In this document: one piece after another, positions 37,414-45,933 of the stretch | Position numbering within the stretch: the stretch's first letter is position 1 | How the letters are laid out: each line of letters starts with the position of its first letter | From: Pseudorhodoplanes sp. | GTDB taxonomy: Bacteria; Pseudomonadota; Alphaproteobacteria; Rhizobiales; Xanthobacteraceae | Assembly: GCA_022843165.1 (NCBI GenBank) | Contig: JALHOD010000013.1 | Coordinates: 35,705 to 99,704, forward strand | Reading direction: 5' to 3' | Length of the DNA: 64,000 bases | Made by a program: the position numbers and the translations under genes | Notes under the pieces: generated by a model | Databases searched by the model: none | What the model was told of the DNA's origin: nothing | Seen by the model: the letters and a program-made list of their open reading frames with translations, nothing else

Positions 37414-38739
37414 ATGGCCAAGTCATCGTCAGCCAATCTGTTCACGGCCGCAGGGCTTGCAGCGGATACCCCGCGTCCGCTCGCCGACCGGCTGCGTCCG
37501 CAGAAACTGGCCGAAGTGGTGGGGCAGGACCAGTTGCTGGGTCCGGATGGCGTGCTCACCCGCATGCTGGAGACGCGGTCGCTCGGCTCGATGATCTTCT
37601 GGGGACCGCCTGGCACCGGCAAGACCACGGTGGCGCGGCTGCTGGCGCAGGAAACCGATCTGCATTTCGAGCAGATTTCCGCGATCTTCACCGGCGTCGC
37701 CGACCTGAAAAAGGTGTTCGAACAGGCCCGCGCGCGCCGCGAAAGCGGGCAGGGCACGCTGCTGTTCGTGGACGAAATCCACCGCTTCAACCGCGCGCAG
37801 CAGGATTCGTTTCTGCCGGTGATGGAAGACGGCACCATCGTGCTGGTCGGTGCCACCACGGAAAATCCGTCCTTCGAGCTGAATGCGCCGCTGCTGTCGC
37901 GCGCCCGCGTGCTCACGTTCCGTTCGCTCGACGAATCCGCCATCGAGAAACTGCTGCAGCGCGCGGAACAGATTGAAGGCCGCAAGCTGCCGCTCGACGC
38001 CGATGCCCGCGTCGCGCTGGTGCGCATGGCGGACGGCGACGGCCGCGCCTCGCTGACACTGGTGGAGGAAATCTGGCGCGCTGCGCGCAAGGACGAGGTG
38101 TTCGATGTCGCGGCACTGCAGGGCGTCGTGCAGCGCCGCGCGCCGATCTACGACAAGGGCCAGGATGGCCATTACAATCTGATCTCGGCCTTGCACAAAT
38201 CGGTGCGCGGCTCCGACCCGGATGCCGCGCTGTATTATCTCGCGCGCATGTTCGACGCCGGCGAGGACCCGCTCTATATCGCCCGCCGCGTGTTGCGCAT
38301 GGCGGTGGAGGATATCGGGCTGGCCGATCCGCAGGCGCTGGTGATCTGCAATGCGGCGAAGGACGTTTATGATTTTCTCGGCTCTCCGGAAGGCGAACTC
38401 GCCATCGCGCAGGCGGTGATCTATGTCGCCACCGCGCCGAAATCGAACGCCGCCTATACCGCCTATGGCGCGGCGCGCCGTGTGGCGAAGGAGGGCGGCT
38501 CTCTGCTGCCGCCCAGGCACATTCTCAATGCACCGACGCGGTTGATGAAGGACGAAGGTTATGGCCGCGGCTATGCCTATGACCACGATTCCGATGAGGC
38601 GTTTTCCGGCCAGGACTGCTTCCCGGAAAAGCTCGGCCGCCAGACCTTCTACGATCCGCCCGAGCGCGGCTTTGAGCGCGAGATCCGCAAGCGGCTTGAG
38701 TATTGGGCGAAGTTGCGCAAGGACAAGGCCGGGCAATAG
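37414..38739 (+). CDS. rarA: replication-associated recombination protein A (AAA+ ATPase)
   Basis: This is a 441-residue clamp-loader-like AAA+ ATPase of the RarA/MgsA/WRNIP1 family, which acts at stalled replication forks. Walker A is GPPGTGKT at residues 64-71 and Walker B is LLFVDEIHRFN with Asp120-Glu121. Sensor 1 is GATTENPSFELN, and the family-specific C-terminal domain includes KSVRGSDPDAALYYLARM. The length is standard. A short secreted-protein gene starts 16 nt downstream. Confidence 0.95.
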   Translation: MAKSSSANLFTAAGLAADTPRPLADRLRPQKLAEVVGQDQLLGPDGVLTRMLETRSLGSMIFWGPPGTGKTTVARLLAQETDLHFEQISAIFTGVADLKKVFEQARARRESGQGTLLFVDEIHRFNRAQQDSFLPVMEDGTIVLVGATTENPSFELNAPLLSRARVLTFRSLDESAIEKLLQRAEQIEGRKLPLDADARVALVRMADGDGRASLTLVEEIWRAARKDEVFDVAALQGVVQRRAPIYDKGQDGHYNLISALHKSVRGSDPDAALYYLARMFDAGEDPLYIARRVLRMAVEDIGLADPQALVICNAAKDVYDFLGSPEGELAIAQAVIYVATAPKSNAAYTAYGAARRVAKEGGSLLPPRHILNAPTRLMKDEGYGRGYAYDHDSDEAFSGQDCFPEKLGRQTFYDPPERGFEREIRKRLEYWAKLRKDKAGQ

Positions 38740-38755
38740 CCGGGAGCGGGTGCGG

Positions 38756-39121
38756 ATGCGGGCGGGGGTCAAGGCGGCGGGAATGGCCGTCTTTGTCGTG
38801 TTCACCGGCCAGGGTCAGCCGGCCCACGCCGCTGATCCCTTTCTCGGCCGCTGGTCCATCGACCCCGCCGGCTGCCGCATCGACGGTGACACCGCGTCCA
38901 CCGCGCCGATGATCGTCACCGAGAAGACGGTGAAATGGTTCGTCGCCTTCTGCACCATCAAGAAGTCCTACCGCATCGGCGATACGCTCGCCCTGCAGGC
39001 GCAATGCTCGAATGAAGGCAAGGTCAGCGTGATGCCGATCGGCCTGACGCTGCGCGGCGCGGACCGGATTGCGGTGACCTGGGACAAGACCCCGGCCGGC
39101 GAGATGCGCCGCTGCAAGTGA
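38756..39121 (+). CDS. small secreted protein of unknown function
   Basis: This 121-residue protein has a Sec signal peptide (hydrophobic GMAVFVVFTG stretch, cut near AHAA). The mature part begins DPFLGRWSIDPAGC and contains four cysteines (in PAGCRID, FCTIKK, QAQCSN and the last residues RRCK), which may form two periplasmic disulfides. ATG 38756 is chosen for the signal peptide and GGGAG upstream. It probably shares the rarA transcript. I do not recognise a named family. Confidence 0.7.
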   Translation: MRAGVKAAGMAVFVVFTGQGQPAHAADPFLGRWSIDPAGCRIDGDTASTAPMIVTEKTVKWFVAFCTIKKSYRIGDTLALQAQCSNEGKVSVMPIGLTLRGADRIAVTWDKTPAGEMRRCK

Positions 39122-39124
39122 GCG

Positions 39125-39991
39125 CTATTGCGCGCTCCTGATGAAATCCAGAATCTGGTCGCTCAGCGTGGTGTCGGCGGTGCCGATGGCGTAGCCTTCC
39201 GAGAGATGGCTGTGCTTTGCCAGCCTGATCGCGCGCGCGGCGGGCCCGAGTCCGCCGGCCAGCTGCTCGTATTGCGCAACGAATGGCGGCGGATCGAGTT
39301 CGGCCGCGACGATCATCAGTGGCGCGGGGCACTTCAGCAATCCGGCGAGCGTGGAGCGCTCGGCATAGCGCGCGGTGTCCTCGCCGAAATAGGCCTGGGA
39401 GTTTGGCGCCGGCGGGAAGGTCGTGAGGTCGTAGATGCCCGACATCAGGATCACGCCGGACAGGCCCAGCCCTCCGGCATCGTGGAATTGCGGATGCGCG
39501 ACATAGCTCGCGGCATGCGTCGCCCCGGCCGAATGGCCGAACAGGAATATCCGCGCCGGGTCGCCGCCATGGCTTGCGATGTGGCCGTGTACCCAGCGCA
39601 CCACGCTGGCGACATTCTCCGCGGCCGACGGCCATGCGGCTTGCGGTGCCAGCGGATAGGTCATGTTCACGCCGACCAGTCCGTTGCGTGCGGCCCAGAG
39701 CGGGATGTTGTCGTAGAACGGGCTGCCGGGGTTGCTCTTGTTGCCGCCGGTGAAGCCGCCGCCATGCACGAAGATCAGCACCGGCCCCTGTTCGGTCGCG
39801 CCCTCCGCCTGGAACACGTCGAGCTTCTGCCGCCCGGCCGGGCCATAGGCGATGTCGCGGCTCAGCCGGATGCCGGCATGGGGCTCCCGGCCATGCAGCG
39901 GGGCGTAGAGGGCGGCGGTGGCGGGCGGATCGATGACCCGGCCCAACTGGGCGATCTTTTCGGCAAAGTCGGACGGCATGTCGCTCTGCAT
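39125..39991 (-). CDS. alpha/beta-hydrolase fold-3 esterase/lipase
   Basis: The 288-residue enzyme (from ATG 39991) belongs to the hormone-sensitive-lipase-like alpha/beta hydrolases. The oxyanion-hole motif HGGG is at residues 76-79. The nucleophile elbow GHSAG is at 152-156 with Ser154. An acidic residue in AELDPP and the histidine in KHSHLSEG complete the triad. No signal peptide is seen, so it is probably cytoplasmic. ATG 40060 would add 23 residues and cannot be excluded; neither start has a strong ribosome site. It is divergent from the LCAT-family gene. Confidence 0.85.
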   Translation of the reverse strand: MQSDMPSDFAEKIAQLGRVIDPPATAALYAPLHGREPHAGIRLSRDIAYGPAGRQKLDVFQAEGATEQGPVLIFVHGGGFTGGNKSNPGSPFYDNIPLWAARNGLVGVNMTYPLAPQAAWPSAAENVASVVRWVHGHIASHGGDPARIFLFGHSAGATHAASYVAHPQFHDAGGLGLSGVILMSGIYDLTTFPPAPNSQAYFGEDTARYAERSTLAGLLKCPAPLMIVAAELDPPPFVAQYEQLAGGLGPAARAIRLAKHSHLSEGYAIGTADTTLSDQILDFIRSAQ

Positions 39992-40220
39992 GTTGGCAGC
40001 CCCGCTGCCAGGGGCAGGCCGGAGCGCGCGGAGGGCGGGACCAAAACCATGCTTTGCCATGTCAGGCCGCCGATGCAAGCCGCGATGCGATGTTGCAGCA
40101 GGCCGGCGCCGCGGGCGGCCTTCACAAGAAACTGACGGCTCCCGGCCTTGGGCGGCGGCGCGATCTGCTAGATTGAGGTGTCGCCGGGACCGATGCCGGG
40201 TCCGGGCCGGGAGACAGTCG

Positions 40221-41756
40221 ATGACCGGCGCGCTGCGGGCCAGTGCGGGGAGACTATGCGCAGCCTTGGCGGCTGGCGCGCTCGCTGCCAGCCTGTCCGG
40301 TCTGGCCGCGCCGCTGCATGCGCAGACGCCAACGGCCCAGCCCAGGGCGCCGCTGATTTTCGTGCCCGGCCTGATGGGGTCGCGGCTGTGCCGCGACAAT
40401 CCGGACCGGCCCGGTGAGCCGCTGCTGGTGTGGGGATCAGCGGCCGCTCTGCGGCATTTCCCGACCATCCGCCTGCCGCGCGATGCCGCCCCCGACGGCA
40501 TCAAGCCCTGTGGGCTGCTGCGCGAGATCGTCTTTCTGGGGCCGCTCCGGCAGGAGGTCTATGGCCCGGTCATCCGGCATCTGGAGAGCATCGGCTACCG
40601 CGAAGGGCAGGACCTTTTCCTGTTCGACTACGACTGGCGGCGCGGCGCCTTCGACAATGCCCGGGCGCTCGATGCCTTCATCCGCGCCACGGCCGGCGAC
40701 CGCCAGGTCGATATCCTGGCGCATTCGATGGGCGGCCTGATCGCGCGTGTCTATACGGTGAAGTATGGCGGCGGGCGGGTGGCTCGGCTGCTGAGCGCGG
40801 GCACGCCGTTCCAGGGGGCCGCCAAGGTCTACCAGACCGTGGAGAAGGGCTGGGGACCGCTCAACGCCGCCATGGGCGGGCTCGCGGGCTTCCGCCGCAC
40901 CATGCTGAGCTTCCCGTCCATTTTTGAACTGATGCCGCGCTATGAGGGATGCTGCGACGCCGGTGCGCAACCGTTCGCGCCCGCCCGTGCCGACACCTGG
41001 ACCGCGCTCGGCTGGGAGGGCGTCGAGCCCGCGGCCATGCCCGATCTCGCGGTCACTGCCGCCCGCATCCGCGACCTGGGCGAGATCATCGCCGGACCGC
41101 TGCCGGCCGGGATCGAGGACGTTTTGCTGGTCGGCGTGGACCAGCGAACCACCCAGCGTGTGTCATTCCAGACCGCCGGCAAGACCACGGCGATCCAGAC
41201 GCAGACTTCCTGGGCGGGCGACGGCACGGTGCTGCGCGACAGCGCCGTACTCCCGCGTACGGCGCTGCATCCGACCAGCTTCGCCATCCATGAGCGTATC
41301 CTGCACGACCCGCAGATCCAGGATTTCCTCAAAGTCGCGCTGACAAAGACGGTGGCCGCCGCCGTTGACGGCGTGCCGGTGCGTCCGCGCGGCAGCGTCC
41401 TCAGCGCCGGCGGCGAGGCGACCGAACTGGTCGGCATTGTGGTCGAGCCAGCGGATCCGGTCTATCGCACCGGCGACACCGGAATCGTCCGGGTGCATGT
41501 CCGGCTTGGGACGACCGCGCGGCTGTTGCCGCAGACCATCCGTCTGACGCAGATCATGCCCGACGGACACGAGATCGCGATACCGCTGACGCCCGATCCG
41601 GCGGCGTCGGAGCCCGGCAACGCCTTCGAGCAGTCGCTGCGCGGCAGTTTCGCGGCCGGAGCGGTGCCGGGCACCGGAATGCTGCGGACGGTGGTCGCGA
41701 TCGCGCAGGGCGCGCCGCGCGTCGTGGAGGAGCCGGTGCTGGTGATCGCCCGCTGA
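40221..41756 (+). CDS. LCAT/PDAT-family lipase or acyltransferase, secreted
   Basis: The 511-residue protein has a signal peptide (about residues 1-34, ending LHAQ) and the lecithin:cholesterol acyltransferase-type fold. The N-terminal motif is VPGLMGSRL, followed by FDYDWRRG and the serine elbow AHSMGG at 167-172 (Ser169). A C-terminal beta-rich region (about 400-511) is unlike the core enzyme. Bacterial members act on phospholipid or triacylglycerol, but the substrate here is unknown. ATG 40221 has GGGAGA 6 nt upstream. The gene is transcribed away from the alpha/beta-hydrolase, with about 230 nt between them. Confidence 0.8.
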   Translation: MTGALRASAGRLCAALAAGALAASLSGLAAPLHAQTPTAQPRAPLIFVPGLMGSRLCRDNPDRPGEPLLVWGSAAALRHFPTIRLPRDAAPDGIKPCGLLREIVFLGPLRQEVYGPVIRHLESIGYREGQDLFLFDYDWRRGAFDNARALDAFIRATAGDRQVDILAHSMGGLIARVYTVKYGGGRVARLLSAGTPFQGAAKVYQTVEKGWGPLNAAMGGLAGFRRTMLSFPSIFELMPRYEGCCDAGAQPFAPARADTWTALGWEGVEPAAMPDLAVTAARIRDLGEIIAGPLPAGIEDVLLVGVDQRTTQRVSFQTAGKTTAIQTQTSWAGDGTVLRDSAVLPRTALHPTSFAIHERILHDPQIQDFLKVALTKTVAAAVDGVPVRPRGSVLSAGGEATELVGIVVEPADPVYRTGDTGIVRVHVRLGTTARLLPQTIRLTQIMPDGHEIAIPLTPDPAASEPGNAFEQSLRGSFAAGAVPGTGMLRTVVAIAQGAPRVVEEPVLVIAR

Positions 41757-41811
41757 ATTCCCCGCCTAACAAACGCAAGCGTATGGGGGACGCCTGTGCT
41801 ATGGGGCGCGC

Positions 41812-43059
41812 ATGAGTGAACGCCAGGGCCGCAAAGGCCGCCAGAAGTCCCGCCGCAATCAGGACGGACGCACCGCCAGCCGGCGCGAGCCGCCCAAGGC
41901 GGGCGCCCGTCCGTTTGGCAAGCCCAAGCATGGCCCGCGCCCGAAGCCGGCAGCCGCGGGACGCACCGCGCCTGCACGCGCAGCCGCCCGCACGGAACGT
42001 CCGGCGCCGAAGCCGCAGCCCATGGACGAGCCCCGCAAGGAGATCGTCAAGCCCGTCGTCGTTCCGGCCGCCACCGGCGTGCAGACCGTCGCGGTCAAGG
42101 CGGATGAGGCCGGCATGCGCGTCGACCGCTTTCTGGAATCGCGGTTCCCCGGCCTGTCCTTCAGCCATATCCAGCGCGTGATCCGCAAAGGCCAGTTGCG
42201 GGTGAACGGCAAGCGCGTGGAGCCCAAGGACCGGCTGGAGGCCGGCCAGTCGGTGCGCATTCCGCCGCTGCGGCACGAGGCGCCGCCGCCGCGTCCCGGC
42301 TCGCCCAAGGACGAGGAAACCAGGGCGTTCCTGAAATCCATCACGCTGTTTGAGGACGACGACGTGATGGTGCTGAACAAGCCGATGGGCCTGAGCGTGC
42401 AGGGCGGCACCGGCACCACGCGCCATCTCGACGGCATGCTGGGCGTCCTGACCGCGCGCGACGGCCAGCGCCCGCGGCTGGTGCACCGGCTCGACAAGGA
42501 CACTGCCGGCTGCCTGCTGGTGGCGAAGAACCGCTTCTCCGCCGCCGCGCTCGCCAAAACTTTCCGCTCGCGCTCGGCGCGCAAGATCTACTGGGCCTTG
42601 GTGCCGGGCGTGCCGAAACCGAAGCAGGGCCGCATCTCGACCTATCTCGCCAAGGACGAGCGCGAGGACGATTCCATCATGCGGGTCGCCAGGCATGGCG
42701 AGGAGGGCGCGATGCACGCCGTCACCTATTACGCGGTGGTGGAAACGGCGGCGCAGAAACTGGCCTGGCTGTCGCTCAAGCCGGTGACCGGCCGTACCCA
42801 TCAATTGCGCGTGCAACTGGCGCATATCGATCACCCGATCGTCGGCGATCCGAAATATTTCAATATCGAGAACTGGGAATTTCCCGGCGGATTGCAGAAC
42901 AAGCTGCATCTTCTGGCGCGCCGGATCGCGGTGCCGCATCCGCGCGGCGGCACCATCGACGTCACCGCGCCGCTGCCGCCGCACATGCAGCAGAGCTGGA
43001 ATCTGCTCGGCTTCGATGCCAAGCGCTACGATCCGATCGAGGACGCGCCGGAGGACTAG
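41812..43059 (+). CDS. rluC: RluC/RluD-type 23S rRNA pseudouridine synthase
   Basis: This 415-residue enzyme isomerises uridines in 23S rRNA. An S4 RNA-binding domain lies at about 103-150 (MRVDRFLESRFP ... GQLRVNGKRV). The catalytic motif HRLDKDTAG places the nucleophilic Asp at 228. GRTHQLRVQLAHIDHPIVGD is the second signature. The first ~90 residues are a basic Arg/Lys/Pro/Ala-rich extension absent in E. coli RluC, probably a flexible RNA-binding arm. RluC is favoured over RluD by length and order, but the target uridines are inferred. Confidence 0.85.
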   Translation: MSERQGRKGRQKSRRNQDGRTASRREPPKAGARPFGKPKHGPRPKPAAAGRTAPARAAARTERPAPKPQPMDEPRKEIVKPVVVPAATGVQTVAVKADEAGMRVDRFLESRFPGLSFSHIQRVIRKGQLRVNGKRVEPKDRLEAGQSVRIPPLRHEAPPPRPGSPKDEETRAFLKSITLFEDDDVMVLNKPMGLSVQGGTGTTRHLDGMLGVLTARDGQRPRLVHRLDKDTAGCLLVAKNRFSAAALAKTFRSRSARKIYWALVPGVPKPKQGRISTYLAKDEREDDSIMRVARHGEEGAMHAVTYYAVVETAAQKLAWLSLKPVTGRTHQLRVQLAHIDHPIVGDPKYFNIENWEFPGGLQNKLHLLARRIAVPHPRGGTIDVTAPLPPHMQQSWNLLGFDAKRYDPIEDAPED

Positions 43060-43146
43060 CGTCGGCGCCTCCACGCAACCCCGGACCTGTTTTCCGGGTC
43101 TGGCGTTGTTATGTAGCAGGCGTAATGACCTGTTCGGAAAAACGGC

Positions 43147-43578
43147 ATGCGGCCTGATGTCAAAATCATCGTGGTAACGGCGGCGCTGGTTTCGGCCTTG
43201 GCCCCGGCTGCGGCAGATGCCGCACCCAAGCGCAAGCCCCAGCCGTCGGCCAGCGGCTATCCCTATTCCATCATGAACGCGGAGCCGGGCGTGCGCAGCG
43301 CGGCGCCGCGCGAGCCCTGGCTCGCCAATCCGCACCGGTCCCCGCTGACTCCACTGGGCCGCGCGCCCCGGATCGAGGCGGTGCGGCCGCTGGGGCAGGC
43401 GCCGTCGCCGCCGACCGTGGTGCCGGGTATTTCCGGCACGACCGGTCCTGCCATCGCGCCCGCGCGGCCGGCCGGACAATCGTTCCAGGACCGCGCCGTC
43501 AACTGCATCCATTCCGGCGGCGCCAGCGGCGTCGGCGCGGGACAGATCGGGGCCTTCACGCGGGGCTGTGTGAACTGA
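43147..43578 (+). CDS. small Pro-rich secreted protein, unknown function
   Basis: The 143-residue protein has a signal peptide (IIVVTAALVSALAPAAADA) and a Pro/Ala/Gly/Arg-rich mature part. Two cysteines near the end (NCIHSGG and RGCVN) frame a glycine-rich turn. The PYSIMNAEPGVRSA... region and cysteine-framed C-terminus look like a conserved rhizobial envelope protein, but I cannot name a family. It is flanked by the pseudouridine synthase and the GGDEF gene on the same strand. Confidence 0.6.
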   Translation: MRPDVKIIVVTAALVSALAPAAADAAPKRKPQPSASGYPYSIMNAEPGVRSAAPREPWLANPHRSPLTPLGRAPRIEAVRPLGQAPSPPTVVPGISGTTGPAIAPARPAGQSFQDRAVNCIHSGGASGVGAGQIGAFTRGCVN

Positions 43579-43641
43579 CCGCCCGCTGGTTCTTTCCGGC
43601 CATCCTTGCTCTAGTGCGCATGGACGATTCGGTGGCGGTCG

Positions 43642-44874
43642 ATGCGTGACGGCAGTTTTTCTTTTGTGAAACACGGAATGCTGCCGGAGAACGTGGCGCC
43701 GGTCGCGGTCACGCCGTGGACTGCGCGGCTGGTTGACGACGACTGCGAGCGGGATTACCGGCTGAGCCGCTTCGCCGACGACCGGCGGCGATTTCAGTTC
43801 GTGTTGGCCTTTATCGGGCTGACGACCACCCTGAATCTCGTCGGCGATTTCTACGCGATCCGGAATTCGGGCATCGATTTGGGCTGGGGACTGTACCCGC
43901 AGGTTGTCCTGCTGATCGTGACGGCGGTCTCCTTGCCGATGACCTTTCGCGTCGCCACCCCGCGGTCGCTCGAATGGCTGACCATCCTGTTCGCGCTGGC
44001 CGGACTGGCCACGACGCTCGGCTCGCTCAGCCTGCATGCCCGGCTGGGTGCGATATGGCCGACCCTGATGGTGGGGGTGATCATCATCGTCTATTTCTGC
44101 CTTCCGCTTCGTTTTACCACCATGGTCGTTCTTGCCGCGGGTTACACGCTGCTCGCGCCGCTGACCTGGAGCGTGTGGGCGGGACCCGTGCCCAGCGCCG
44201 ATGACATGTATCGCATCGCCCTGCGGCTGATGCTTGCGAATGTGCTGGGGTTCTCGGTCGCCAATACCCTGCAGCGAAGCCAGCGCGTACAGTTCGCGCA
44301 GAACCGTCTGCTGCAGCAATTGCTGTCGACCGATTCCCTGACCGGCATCGCCAATCGCCGGTATTTCGATCACGCGCTGGCCGACGAATGGCGGCGCTGC
44401 GCCCGCGCCGGCACGCCGCTGTCGCTGCTCATGATCGATGTCGACTACTTCAAGGCCTACAACGACAATCTGGGCCATGTGGAGGGCGACGCCTGCCTGC
44501 GCCGGGTGGCGGCGCTGTTGTCGGAGGCGGGACGGCGTCCGGGCGATCTGGTGGCGCGGTACGGCGGGGAGGAGTTCGTCTGTCTTCTGTCCGACACCGA
44601 TTCCGTCGGCGCCGCCTTTGTGGCGCAACGGCTGATGGCCGCGCTCAAAACCGCGGCCATTGCGCATCCGCAATCGCCGCTCGGCCCGCATCTCACCATG
44701 AGCATCGGCGCGGCGACCGCGCGGCCGCCGGCGGAGACGCCGGACGCGCTGGTCACGCTGGCCGACCGGCTGCTTTATCTGGCCAAGGATGAAGGGCGGA
44801 ATCGCGTGATCAGCGCCGATCTGGGCGGAGCGCCGCCGCGCCGTCTGCGGGCCGCGCCGACCGCCGCCGCCTAA
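43642..44874 (+). CDS. membrane-bound GGDEF diguanylate cyclase
   Basis: The 410-residue protein has about five to six transmembrane helices (about 52-208) with no recognisable periplasmic ligand domain. A C-terminal GGDEF domain (about 228-390) follows. The active-site motif is GGEEF at 308-312 and the RxxD inhibitory site is present (RPGD 299-302, five residues before it). It should therefore make cyclic-di-GMP and be subject to product inhibition. Substrate motifs DSLTGIANRR and DVDYFKAYNDNLGH are intact. The stop is 3 nt from the stop of the convergent korB. Confidence 0.9.
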   Translation: MRDGSFSFVKHGMLPENVAPVAVTPWTARLVDDDCERDYRLSRFADDRRRFQFVLAFIGLTTTLNLVGDFYAIRNSGIDLGWGLYPQVVLLIVTAVSLPMTFRVATPRSLEWLTILFALAGLATTLGSLSLHARLGAIWPTLMVGVIIIVYFCLPLRFTTMVVLAAGYTLLAPLTWSVWAGPVPSADDMYRIALRLMLANVLGFSVANTLQRSQRVQFAQNRLLQQLLSTDSLTGIANRRYFDHALADEWRRCARAGTPLSLLMIDVDYFKAYNDNLGHVEGDACLRRVAALLSEAGRRPGDLVARYGGEEFVCLLSDTDSVGAAFVAQRLMAALKTAAIAHPQSPLGPHLTMSIGAATARPPAETPDALVTLADRLLYLAKDEGRNRVISADLGGAPPRRLRAAPTAAA

Positions 44875-44877
44875 GGG

Positions 44878-45933
44878 CTAGCGCAATCCGGCGTTGATCT
44901 TGGCGAGCGCCGCCGAACCCGGGCACAGGTCCTTCTCGGACAGCGTGTTGAGCGGCCGGTTTACCGTCGCCAGATGATGGTGCAGGTCGTGCGGTTTCTC
45001 GTCGATGAACAGCACGCCGGTCACCACTTGGCCCTTGGCCGCGTGCCGCTGCAGGAAGCTCATGGCGGCGGTGCGATCGCGCAGGTCGTAATCGGCGCCG
45101 AGCTTGCGCAGGGCGAGTTTCGAGCCGTCATGCTGCTCCACGATCTGCACGGCGCCTTCGGCGTAGTTGACCGTGATCGGAGCGCGCGCCGGGATCACGT
45201 CCAGCCGGTTCACCGCCTCGTTGTGCTCGCGCACATAATCGAAGCTCTTGGTCGAACCGGCATGGTTGTTGAAGGCCACGCAAGGGCTGATCACGTCGAG
45301 GAACGCCGCGCCTTCGTGCTCGATCCCCGCCTTAATGATCGGCACCAGCTGCGCCTTGTCGCCGGAGAAGGAGCGGGCGACGAAGGTGGCGCCGAGCTGC
45401 AAAGCCATGGCGGCGAGATCAATGGAATTGTCTGTGTTGATCACGCCGCGCTTGCTCTTGGAGCCGCGGTCGGCGGTGGCGGAGAATTGCCCCTTGGTCA
45501 GGCCGTACACGCCGTTGTTCTCGACGATGTAGAGCATGTTGACGCCGCGCCGCAGCGCATGTGCGAATTGCCCGAAACCGATGGAGGCTGAGTCGCCATC
45601 GCCCGACACGCCAAGATAGATCAGCTCGCGGTTGGCGAGATTGGCGCCGGTCAGCACCGACGGCATGCGGCCATGCACCGAATTGAAGCCGTGCGAATTG
45701 CCCAGAAAGTAGGTCGGCGTCTTGGACGAGCAGCCGATGCCGGAAATCTTCGCCACCCGGTGCGGCTCGATCGACAATTCGAAACAGGCTTCGATGATCG
45801 CCGCTGTGATGGAGTCGTGTCCGCAGCCCGCGCAGAGCGTGGATATCGTGCCTTCATAGTCGCGGTGGGTATAGCCGAGGTCGTTTGTCGGCAGGTCTGG
45901 ATGATGGAATTTCGGCTTGGCGACGTAGGTCAT
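44878..45933 (-). CDS. korB: 2-oxoacid:ferredoxin oxidoreductase beta subunit
   Basis: This TPP-binding beta subunit (351 residues) of a 2-oxoglutarate-type oxidoreductase has CAGCGHD with Cys34 and Cys37 (iron-sulfur ligands), the TPP motif GDGDSASIG from residue 111, and VENNGVYG for cofactor/metal binding. The alpha-subunit gene lies immediately upstream and overlaps by 4 nt. The enzyme oxidatively decarboxylates a 2-oxoacid to acyl-CoA with low-potential electrons. 2-oxoglutarate is the likeliest substrate by resemblance, but branched 2-oxoacids remain possible. Confidence 0.9.
   Translation of the reverse strand: MTYVAKPKFHHPDLPTNDLGYTHRDYEGTISTLCAGCGHDSITAAIIEACFELSIEPHRVAKISGIGCSSKTPTYFLGNSHGFNSVHGRMPSVLTGANLANRELIYLGVSGDGDSASIGFGQFAHALRRGVNMLYIVENNGVYGLTKGQFSATADRGSKSKRGVINTDNSIDLAAMALQLGATFVARSFSGDKAQLVPIIKAGIEHEGAAFLDVISPCVAFNNHAGSTKSFDYVREHNEAVNRLDVIPARAPITVNYAEGAVQIVEQHDGSKLALRKLGADYDLRDRTAAMSFLQRHAAKGQVVTGVLFIDEKPHDLHHHLATVNRPLNTLSEKDLCPGSAALAKINAGLR

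Noticed and set aside
43080..43098. CCCGGA/TCCGGG hairpin after rluC considered as a terminator.
   Set aside because: The stem is only 6 bp and no T-run follows.
43620..43649. Nine-codon upstream open frame overlapping the start of the GGDEF gene.
   Set aside because: It has no ribosome site and could arise by chance. I saw nothing to suggest regulation.
41554..44691. Minus-strand open frame of about 1045 codons opposite the LCAT, RluC and GGDEF genes.
   Set aside because: It crosses three well-supported plus-strand genes and is Arg/His-rich low-information sequence, typical of GC-rich antisense.
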